From RYN-133 sp963708645 (GTDB lineage Bacteria > Actinomycetota > Actinomycetes > Mycobacteriales > Jatrophihabitantaceae): a stretch of 64,000 nt of DNA. The position numbers were made by a program, and so were the translations under genes. Positions 25,793 through 33,780 of the stretch are shown one piece after another. The number at the start of each line of letters is the position of its first letter. The stretch's first letter is position 1. The stretch is taken from contig CAVPTA010000007.1 in the NCBI GenBank assembly GCA_963708645.1, forward strand, positions 558,001 through 622,000, in the 5' to 3' direction. The notes under the pieces were generated by a model. The model worked only from the letters and a program-made list of their open reading frames with translations, did not search any database and was not told where the DNA came from.

Positions 25793-27143
25793 GACGGCGC
25801 ATCCTGCTGCTCGTCGTCGGGCATGACGACGCTGGTCGTGCTCGCCTTCGCCGTCCCGCTCGCGTTGCTGATCCGCGAAGCGCGGTCGGCCAGCAGACCG
25901 AGCGCGGCGTGACCAGGCACGCAAGCAGCTCGGCGATCACCGTCTGCGGCGACGCCAGCCGACGCCAGGCCGAGGTCTCGCGTCCTCGTCAAGACGCAGG
26001 CCGCCGACAGCGGCCGTGCCGGTCTCGGTGACGCTGCCGAACGGCAACGGTGATCGGCAGCACGCCGACCGACGACCGCGCGCACGACGGCCGGTGCCGG
26101 CCCGGGCAACGGGCCGCGGGTCCGCACCCGACAGCGGCGGGCCGGCCAGGAGCCGCGATCACGACGTGCCAGCCGCAGCTCATGCGGCTCGGCGGCGGAG
26201 ATGGTCGCCGCTGCGCTCGCGAGCGCGCCGAACGGCTCGCTATCTGGTGCGCGTCTGCCTGACCGACGACCAACCGCTACGGCGGCGTGCCGGGCTGGTA
26301 CCTGCTGATCGTCGGCGGCCAGCCTCGGCCTGATCTGCTCGGCGGCGTCGTCGCCGGCGAGGTGCTCACCCGGCGCATCACCCGTCCGCTCGTCGCACCG
26401 CGCGCACGGCGCAGCAGCTCAGCATCGGCGACACCACCGCACGCGCGCCGACCGACGGGCCGCGCGAGGTCGCCGACGTCGGGCGTCGCGCTGAACCGGC
26501 TGGCCGACCGCATCGACGAACTCATCGCCGAGGAGCGCGAGACGGTCGCCGACCTGTCGCACCGGCTGCGCACGCCGCTGACCACGCTGCGCCTGGACGC
26601 CGAGGCGCTGCAGCGACCCGGACGAGGCCGAGCGGGTCGGCGCGCGCGTCAGCGAGCTGGAGCGAATGCTGACCGCGGTGATCCACGCCGCCCGCCGGCC
26701 GCAGCGCGAAGGCCGCATGCCGTCGTGCGACGCGAGCGCCGTCGTCGGTGAACGGGTCGAGTTCTGGTCGGCGCTGACCGACGAGCAGGGCCGGGCGAGC
26801 ACGACCTCGACTGCCGGACGACGCCGCTGCCGGTGCGCGCCGCCGCCGAGGATCTCGCCGCCGCCGTCGACGCGCTGCTCGAGAACGTCGTCGCACACAC
26901 CCGCGAGGGCACGCCGTTCTCGGTCACGCTGGCGGCTACCGACGACGGTGCCCGCCTCGAGATCGCCGACGACGGGCCGGGCATCCCGGAATCGGCCGAG
27001 ATCCGCGGCCGCAGCGACCGCGGTTCGACCGGGCTCGGCCTCGACATCGCACGGCGCTGCGCCGAGGCCGCCGGCGGGTCGATGACGATCGGCCGGCACC
27101 GTCCGGCGGGGCCTTGGTGACGTTGGTGTTGCACAGCACGTAG
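25789..27143 (+). CDS. Sensor histidine kinase, with many frameshifts
   Basis: About 450 residues across frames. An N-terminal helix (RRRILLLVVG then TTLVVLAFAVPLALLIR) leads to an extracytoplasmic segment and a second helix (GWYLLIVGG). HAMP (ITRPLVAPRAR, RADRLDELIA-like ADRIDELIAEE) follows. The phospho-accepting H-box is DLSHRLRTPLTTLRLDAEAL. The ATPase domain shows DALLENVVAHT (N-box), IADDGPGIPE (G1) and RGSTGLGLDIARRCAEAAGG (G2). At least five indels interrupt it. The frame-corrected stop is TAG at 27141-27143. It pairs with the coupled response regulator. The signal is unknown. Confidence 0.82.
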
Positions 27144-27222
27144 CCAGTTCCTACCTGGTCTTAGGACAGCCTTGACGCTGCGCTGATGAGGCCCTGACCC
27201 GCGCCGACCGATCGTTGTCGGC

Positions 27223-27584
27223 ATGACCGGACGACCTTCCCCTGACCGCCTCCTCCGCCGCTCGCGTGCGATCGGGTGGGGCACCGCGACCGGCGCCTCA
27301 CTGGCGACCGTCGGCCTGATCCTCGGCGTCTCGCACAGCTCGCAGGCTGCGACCACCACGACGACATCGACCACGACGACATCGACCACGACGACATCGA
27401 CCCCGACGCGCCGTCGTCGGCGACCTCGTCCTCGACGCGCGATTCGTCGACGAAGTCGTCCAGCACGAAGACGTCGCAGAAGACCAAGAAGACCAGGACG
27501 GTGACGGCGACGCCTTCCGCGTCACCGTCCAGCAGCGTCCAGTCGACGAACCAACAACCTGTCGGCGGGAGCAACGGGTCATGA
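27223..27584 (+). CDS. Exported or membrane-anchored Thr/Ser-rich protein, frameshifted once
   Basis: Begins MTGRPSPDRLLRRSRAIGWG, then a signal or anchor helix (TGASLATVGLILGVSHSSQA). A low-complexity stretch (TTTTS repeats) and, after a shift near 27405, a Ser/Thr/Lys-rich tail follow, ending QSTNQQPVGGSNGS at 27584. In most actinobacterial clusters with this layout the equivalent gene carries an FMN-binding domain with an S/T-G-A-T flavinylation motif. I see no such domain or motif here, in any frame. The stop overlaps the apbE start (ATGA). The role is unknown. It may be a cell-surface spacer or a reduced flavin carrier. Confidence 0.6.
27357..27401 (+). repeat. Three tandem copies of a 15-base unit in the Thr-rich gene
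   Basis: Exactly three direct copies of CACGACGACATCGAC, with more degenerate ACG/ACC triplets on both sides. Because 15 is divisible by three, slippage would change copy number without breaking the frame. In the gene's starting frame it codes for repeated TTTTS; in the next frame for HDDID. It lies just before the apparent frameshift. Confidence 0.85.
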
Positions 27585-28491
27585 GCGCGACTTACGTAGG
27601 TCGGGCCTGGAGCTGCACGGTGCGGCTGGTCGTCGAGGACGAGCGGGTGCTCGAGCCCGCCGCGGCCGATCTGCACGCGCTGCTCGAGCGGGTCGACCAG
27701 GCCGCGAGCCGGTTCCGCGGCGACTCGCAGCTGACTCGCGCCAACCAGCGCGCCGGCGTCCCCGTCCCGATCTCGCTGCTGCTCGTCGAACTCGTCGAGG
27801 CCGCGCTGCGATGGCGCACGACACCGACGGACTGGTCGACCCGACGCTCGGCCGCACGCTGGGCGCTCTCGGCTACGACCGCGACATCAGCGCCGTGGCG
27901 CAGGACGGGCCGCCGGTCGCGCCGCGACCGCCGCATCGGACTGGCGCGACGTGCGTCTCGACCACGAGATGGGACTGCTGACCGTCCCCGCGGCGCCGCG
28001 CTCGACCTCGGCGCGACCGCGAAGGCCTACACCGCCGACATGGCGGCGGCGACCCTTGCTCACCGATACGGGACGGCCGTGCTCGTCGAGCTCGGCGGCG
28101 ATGTCGCTGTCGCCGGCGAACGCCCCGACGGGTGGGTGCTGCAGGTCGCCGAGCGCGAGGGCGGCACCGGACAGCTGGTGCTGATCCGCCACGGCGGCCT
28201 GACGACGACCACGACGACGTGCGCCGCTGGCGGCGCGGCGGGCGCCCGGTGCACCACATCGTCGACCCGCGCACCGGATTGCCGGCGGACGGGCCGTGGC
28301 GCACGGCGACCGTCGCCGCATGCGATGCGTTGACGCGAATGCGGCCAGCACCGCCGCGATCGTCCTCGGCGCCGACGCGCTCGGCTGGCTCGAGGCACGC
28401 GGCTACGCGGCCCGGCTCGTCGCGACCGACGGCACAGTCACGCACGACGGCGTGGCCGGCGCCACGGCTGATGACGGGGATGCCGCGATGA
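27581..28491 (+). CDS. apbE: FAD:protein FMN transferase ApbE, with frameshifts
   Basis: About 300 residues. ApbE moves FMN from FAD onto a Thr of extracytoplasmic proteins. Family blocks in order: LEPAAADLHALLERVDQAASRFRGDS-type N-terminus (LHALLERVDQAASRFRGDSQ), LDLGATAKAYTAD (canonical DLGGIAKGYAVD), VLVELGGDVAVAG, HHIVDPRTGLPAD and TVAACDALTA. The frame changes near 27815, 27985, 28230 and 28330. The ATG at 27581 has GGGAG nine bases upstream. The end is taken as TGA 28489-28491, which overlaps the next ATG. No classical signal peptide is seen, although actinobacterial ApbE proteins are often of this form. Confidence 0.85.
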
Positions 28492-29052
28492 CGATCTGGT
28501 ACATCGCCCGCGGCGCCGGCCTGGCCGCGCTCGTCCTGCTGGCGGTCATCGACCGCGCTCGGCGCGTTCATGACCGGACGAGGCCGGTCGACCACCCGCG
28601 TCGTGTGGCAGTACGTGCACCGCGTGACCGCGTCGCTCGGCCTCGGCGTGCTCGTGCTGCACGTCGCCTCGATCCTGGCCGACTCGTATGCACACGTCGG
28701 CTGGGTCGGCTCGATCGTGCCGTTCACCGCGGGCTACCGGCCGACGTGGGTCGGGTTCGGCACGCTCGCCGTCTACACCTTCGTGCTCGTCGCGGCCGTC
28801 GGCTTCGCCCGGGCACGTATCGCCACGTCCGACGCGGGGTGCGCGCCTGGCGCCGGCTGCACGGCCTGGCCTACGCCGGTTGGGGGCTGGCATGCTGCAC
28901 GGCTTCAACTCCGGCACCGACTCCCGGGTCGGGTGGGTGCGCATGCTCTACGTCGCCTGCGGCGTCGGCCGTTGCCGCGTCGGTCGCAGCGCGCGTCGGC
29001 CTCGAGCGCCGCCCCGATCTCGCCGTCGGTGCCCGTGGCGGTGGCCCGATGA
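28488..29052 (+). CDS. Ferric-reductase-like transmembrane haem protein, with frameshifts
   Basis: About 188 residues with five or six helices. It starts TIWYIARGAGLAALVLLAV. After a shift near 28560 come RVVWQYVHRVTASLGLGVLV and VLHVASILADSYAHVGW. Further shifts near 28840-28890 give WRRLHGLAYAGW and MLHGFNSGTDSRVGWVRM. Four conserved His (YVHR, LHVAS, RLHGLAY, MLHGFNS) fit the bis-haem ligation pattern of the ferric-reductase-like transmembrane domain. GGGGA lies before the ATG at 28488; the stop overlaps the next ATG. It would carry electrons across the membrane, between the cytosolic NuoF-like/ferredoxin pair and outer-face flavin. Confidence 0.82.
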
Positions 29053-30275
29053 GCGCCGCCGTGCTGGCCGCGCCCGTCACCGGCGCGGCCTGGACGATCG
29101 GCAGCGCCACGGCTGCTCGCCGGACTCGACCGCGCACGAGGCCCTCGACCACGCGCGCACCTCGCGATGCACGGCTCGATGCCCGGTGTCGACCTCGAGC
29201 GACTGCTCGCACTTCTCGACGCGGCGGGCCTGGCCGGCCGCGGCGGGGCCGGGTTCCCGCTCGCGACCAAGCTGCGCGCGCTGCGCGGCGCCCGCCCGAC
29301 CGTCGTCGTCAACGGCAGCGAGAGCGAGCCGGCCAGCCGCAAGGACCGCACCCTGCTGCGCCGCACGCCGCATCTCGTGCTCGACGGCGCACTCGCGGTC
29401 GCAGCCGCGGTGCACGCGCGCGCAGTTGATCGTCGCCGTGCACGACGCGCCGCGGCAGACGCGGTCGAGCACGCGATCCGCGAACGCCGCGACGCGCGGC
29501 GGGTGCGGGTCAACGTCACCGGGCCGATTCGTCGCCGGCGAGGCACGCGCGCTGCTGCGCGTGCTCGCCGGCGGGCCGGCGCTGCCGCCGGGACGCCGTC
29601 GCTGCCCACCGGCGACGGCTACCTCGTGTCGAACGTCGAGACGTTCGCGCAGACCGCGGTGCTCGTCCGCACCGGGACCGCGCGGCTTCGCCGAGACCGG
29701 GAACGCGGGCGGAGCCGGGCACCGTGCTGCTCACCGTCGGCGGGGCCGTGGCCCGTCCCGGCGTCGTCGAGGTGCCGCTCGGCACGCCGCTCGGCATCGT
29801 CCTGCGCGCCGCGCGGCGCCGACGACGCCGCTGTCGTCGTCACCGGCGGCTACCACGGCGCCTGGCTGCGGCCCGACGCGGACACTGCCGGTGTCGCGCG
29901 CCGGGCTCGCCGCGGCCGGCGGCGCACTCGGCGCCGGCGTGCTCCTTGCCCTCGATCGACGACCTGCGCGCTCGGCGAACTTGACCCGGGTCAGTCGCTG
30001 GCTGGCCGCGCAGTCGGCCGGGCAGTGCGGTCCGTGCCGGTTCGGCCTGCCGGCACTCGCCGCCGACGTTGCGGCCGCAGCGCACGGCAATCCGCCGCCC
30101 TGACCGTTGCGCCGGCACGCCGAACTGGTCGTCGGCCGAGGCGCGTGCTGCGCACCCGGACGGCGCCGTCCCGCTTCGTCCGCTCCGGCCTGGCCGTCCT
30201 GCGCGACGAGATCGCGCCCACCGACACGGCGGCTGCGGCCGTCCCGTCCGCGGGCAACTGCCGACCGGAGGCTGA
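29049..30275 (+). CDS. NuoF-like (NADH dehydrogenase 51-kDa-type) flavoprotein, with many frameshifts
   Basis: About 408 residues across at least six frame changes. The FMN/NADH-binding motif GLAGRGGAGFPLATKLRAL and VVVNGSESEPASRKDR are conserved. Also seen are YLVSNVETFAQTAVL, an SLBB-type segment (VLLTVGGAVARPGVVEVPLG) and SAGQCGPCRFGLPALA, with the Cys pair of the iron-sulfur region. Such stand-alone NuoF-like proteins next to ferric-reductase-like proteins and ferredoxin probably take electrons from NAD(P)H. The ATG at 29049 overlaps the upstream stop. The frame-corrected stop is TGA 30273-30275, two bases before the ferredoxin start. Confidence 0.82.
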
Positions 30276-30277
30276 CG

Positions 30278-30485
30278 ATGAGCGAGCAGACGCACTCGAG
30301 ATCGACTGGACCCGCTGCGACGGCCACGGCCTGTGCGCCGACCTCGTGCCCGACCGCATCGTCCTCGACGAGTGGGGATTTCCTCTCATTCGCCGGACAG
30401 CGGTCGCATCGCCGAACTGAAGGACACCCGGCGCGCTGTCGCCATCTGCTCCGGCTCTCTGCGCTGCCGGCTGGAGTCTCGATGA
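30278..30485 (+). CDS. Small ferredoxin, frameshifted
   Basis: About 68 residues. After MSEQT the conserved frame is LEIDWTRCDGHGLCADLVPD then RIVLDEWGFPLI. The last piece is ELKDTRRAVAICSGSLRCRL to TGA 30483-30485. The C-D-G-H-G-L-C pair plus a distal Cys match the one-cluster (3Fe-4S or 4Fe-4S) ferredoxins that serve P450s and NuoF-like reductases in actinobacteria. The usual C-P after AVAI is C-S here, near an indel. GGAGG (30267-30271) lies six bases before the ATG. It closes the redox gene set; its stop overlaps the next gene (ATGA). Confidence 0.82.
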
Positions 30486-31689
30486 CCGCCTCGGAATTGG
30501 AGCCGACTGCACGTGCTCACCGATGCATGGTTGACGTCGAGATCGTCGTCCCGGTCTTCAACGAGGAGATCGATCTCGAACCCAGCGTGCGCCGGCTCAA
30601 CGCCTACCTGACGCGCACTTCCCGTTCCGGACCGTGATCACGATCGCCGACAACGCCAGCACCGACGGCACCTGGCTGGCGCCACCGCGCTCGCGAGCGA
30701 GCTCGACCGGGTGCGCGCGGTGCACCTGGACGCGAAGGGACGCGGACGCGCGCTGCAGCAGGTGTGGACGGCCAGCGCCGCCCGCGTCGTCGCCTACATG
30801 GACGTCGACCTGTCGACCGATCTCAACGCGTTGCTGCCACTGGTCGCGCCGCTGCTGTCGGGGCACAGCGACGTCGCGATCGGCAGCCGGCTTGTCGCGC
30901 TCGGCGCGGGTCGTGCGCGGCCCGAAGCGCGAGCTGATCTCGCGCAGCTACAACCTGATGCTGCGCACCACGCTGCGTGCCCGCTTCTCCGACGCGCAGT
31001 GCGGCTTCAAGGCGATGCGTGTCGAGTGCGCGCGCGCCCTGCTGCCGCACGTGCGCGACACCTCGTGGTTCTTCGACACCGAACTGCTGGTGCTCGCCGA
31101 GCGCAGCGGACTGCGCATCGCCGAGGTGCCGGTCGACTGGGTCGACGACCCGGACAGCCGCGTCGACATCGTCTCGACCGCGATGGCGGACCTGCGCGGC
31201 GTCGCGCGGCTGGCGCGCTCGCTGGTGCGCGGCGACCTGCCCGTGCGCGACCTGCGCGCGCAGCTCGGAGACCGTCGGCGCCGCTGCCGGAGTCGCTGTT
31301 CCGGCAGGCGATCCGGTTCGCCGCGGTCGGGGTCGGTTCGACGCTCGCCTACCTCGCTGCTGTTCCTGTTGTGGCGGGCGCCGATGGGTGCGCAGGTCGC
31401 GAACCTGCTCGCGCTGCTGGTCACCGCGGTCGCGAACACCGCCGTCAATCGCCGGTTCACGTTCGGCGTCACCGGCGACGGCGCCTTGCGGCACCAGCTG
31501 CAAGGGCTGCTCGTGTTCGCGCTCGGCCTCGGTCTGACCAGCGGCTCGCTGTGGCTGCTCACCGAGTTGACCGGCGATCCACCGCGTCCCCTCGAAGTCG
31601 TAGTGCTGATCGTCGCCAACCTCGCCGCCACCGTCCTGCGCTTCGTCCTGCTGCGCGAGTGGGTCTTTGCCCGAATGGAATCTCGATGA
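30482..31689 (+). CDS. Bifunctional GT2 glycosyltransferase/GtrA membrane protein, with frameshifts
   Basis: About 402 residues. The GT2 part shows VEIVVPVFNEEIDLEPSVR, TIADNASTDGTW, VVAYMDVDLSTDLNALLPLV (the catalytic D-x-D), RELISRSYNLMLRTT and SDAQCGFKAMR, followed by WFFDTELLVLAERSGLRIAE. This is a dolichyl-phosphate-glucose/mannose synthase-like domain. The C-terminal GtrA domain (LFRQAIRFAAVGVGSTLAYL, NTAVNRRFTFGV) has about four helices. Shifts lie near 30620, 30690, 30905, 31270 and 31360. It would make a polyprenyl-phosphate sugar and help flip it, supplying the two ArnT-like transferases encoded next. Confidence 0.86.
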
Positions 31690-33777
31690 CCACGGCACCA
31701 ACGCCAACGGCCACCCCACCCTCGCCCTCCTCCGCGAGTGGTCACTTACGGTCCGAGTGGTCAGATATATCTGACCACTCACGCGATTACCGACCACTCG
31801 GGCGCACGCGGCGCGAGAAGGGTGCGCTGGCCGCGCTGCTCGGGCTGACCGCGCGTGCTCTACCTCTGGGGCCTCGGCGCGTCCGGCTACGCCAACGACT
31901 TCTACGCCGCGGCCGTGCAGGCCGGGACGAAGTCGTGGAAGGCGTTCTTCTTCGGCTCGCTCGACTCGGCCAACTCCATCACCGTCGACAAGCCGCCGGC
32001 CGCGCTGTGGCCGATGGAGCTGTCCGGACGGATCTTCGGCTTCTCGTCGTGGTCGATGCTCGTGCCGCAGGCGATCATGGGCGTGCTCTCGGTGTGGCTG
32101 CTGTACGCGACAGTGCGGCGCTGGTTCGGGCCGGCGGCCGGGCTTGCTCGCCGGTGCGCTGCTCGCGATCACGCCGGTCGCGGTGCTGATGTTCCGGTTC
32201 AACAACCCGGACGCGCTGATGACGCTGCTCATCGTGCTGGCCGCGTACTGCGTGACCCGCGCGCTCGAGGACGCGTCGACGAAGTGGCTGCTCATCGCCG
32301 GTACGGCGATGGGATTCTCGTTCCTGGCAAAAGGATTGCAGCCGTTCACGGTGCTGCCGGCACTCGCCGTCGTGTACGCCGTCGCCGCGCCGACCTCGCT
32401 CAGACGCCGCCTGCTGCAGCTGCTCGGCGCCGGCGGCGCAATAGTCGCCGCAGCAGGCTGGTGGGTACTGGCCGTCGATCTCACGCCGGCGTCTGACCGG
32501 CCCTACATCGGCGGGTCGGGGAACAACACCGCGCTCGGCCTCGCCTTCGGCTACAACGGCTTGTCGCGCATCACCGGGAGGCAGCGGCGCCGGCGGTGGC
32601 GGCGGCGGCGGCGGCTCCAGCTTCAGCGGCTCGACCGGCATCGGCCGCTTGTTCAACTCGCTCAACGGCGGTCAGATCGCCTGGCTGCTGCCGGCCGCGC
32701 TCATCGCGATCGTCGCGCTCGCCGCTGTTTCGGCCCGCGGCGCCCGCACGGACCGCCGACGCGCCGCCCTGATCATGTGGGGTGGCTGGTTGCTCGTGAC
32801 CGGCGCCGTGCTCAGCTTCGCGACCGGGATCATCCATACCTACTACAGCATCGAACTCGCGCCGGCGATCGCTGCGCTCGTCGCGATCGCCGCGGTCGTG
32901 CTGTGGCGTAACCGTGCCGAGCTCGGCGCCCGCGTTGCGCTCGCCGCAGGCGCGGTCGTCACCGGGTTATGGAGCATGTCTCTCTTGCACCGCAGCAGCG
33001 ACTGGCTGCCCTGGCTCGCGAACCTGGTCGCCGTCGCCGGTGCGGTGGCAGCCATCGCGCTGCTCGTGCCGCCGGGACGGGTACGGATGCTCGGCGCCGC
33101 CGGTGCGCTGGTCGGAATGGTCGCGATCAGCGGCGGGTCGGCTGCGTACGCGATGAACACCGCGGCGGCACCGCACACCGGCTCGACCCCGTCGGCAGGC
33201 CCGGCGGTCAGCTCGTCGGGGATCGGCGGCCCCGGCGGCTTCGCACGCCCAGGGGGTACGACCGGTGGACCGGGTGGGATGTCCGGCGACGGAGGCTTCC
33301 CCGGCGGGACGCGCGGCGGTACACCAGCAACCGGGTTCACACCGCCGTCCGGCGCGACACCACCGTCCGGTTCGACTGGCAGAACAGGCCCACGGCAGGG
33401 CAGTCCTGGTGGCGGGATGGGCCGGCAGGCAGTCTCAGCCGCGCTGGTCACGCTTCTGAAGGAAGCGGGCAGGACGTGGTCGGCAGCGACGATCGGCTCG
33501 CAGTCGGCCGCCCCGCTGGAGTTGCAGTCGGGGACGGCAGTGCTCGCCATCGGCGGGTTCAGCGGCTCCGACAACGCGCCCACACTCGCCCAGTTCAAGG
33601 CGCTCGTCGCAGCCGGCAAGATCCACTACTTCATCGGCGGCGGCTTCGGCGGTGGCGGCGGTCCGGGCGGCCAGGGCGGCACCGGATCGAGCGCCATCAC
33701 GGCGTGGGTGCAGAAGACACTTCTCGTCCTCCACCGTCGGCGGCAGCACCGTCTACGACCTCACGAAAGCGAAGTAG
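31686..33777 (+). CDS. ArnT/YkcB-type GT39 glycosyltransferase, first copy, with frameshifts
   Basis: About 697 residues. A disordered cytosolic N-terminus leads to the catalytic loop region YLWGLGASGYANDFYAAAVQ and SITVDKPPAALWPMELSGR. FRFNNPDALMTLLIVLAAYC and GWWVLAVDLTPASDRPYIGG follow, then many helices, a Gly/Pro/Ser-rich linker (about residues 500-590) and an exposed C-terminal domain ending STVYDLTKAK. Frame changes lie near 31855, 32150, 32580-32645 and 33718. The stop is TAG 33775-33777. It belongs to the family that transfers a sugar from a polyprenyl-phosphate donor outside the membrane. It is a tandem paralogue of the following gene and starts inside the GT2-GtrA stop (ATGA). Confidence 0.86.
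31755..31780. repeat. 26-base perfect palindrome flanked by further copies of its arm
   Basis: The sequence from GAGTGGTCAGATA to its exact complement TATCTGACCACTC is perfectly symmetrical. The arm motif GAGTGGTC also occurs 19 bases to the left (31736-31743). Its complement GACCACTC recurs 20 bases to the right (31792-31799). Four arm copies are therefore arranged symmetrically about one centre over 64 bases. It lies in the 5' coding part of the first GT39 gene, in a stretch coding for a non-conserved N-terminal region. Confidence 0.9.
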
Positions 33778-33780
33778 CCG

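Noticed and set aside
33200..33420. Gly/Pro-rich repeats in the GT39 linkers (also 35280-35480) as a tandem-repeat or CRISPR-like array
   Set aside because: The repeats are degenerate at DNA level, lack regular spacers and are best explained as a flexible protein linker.
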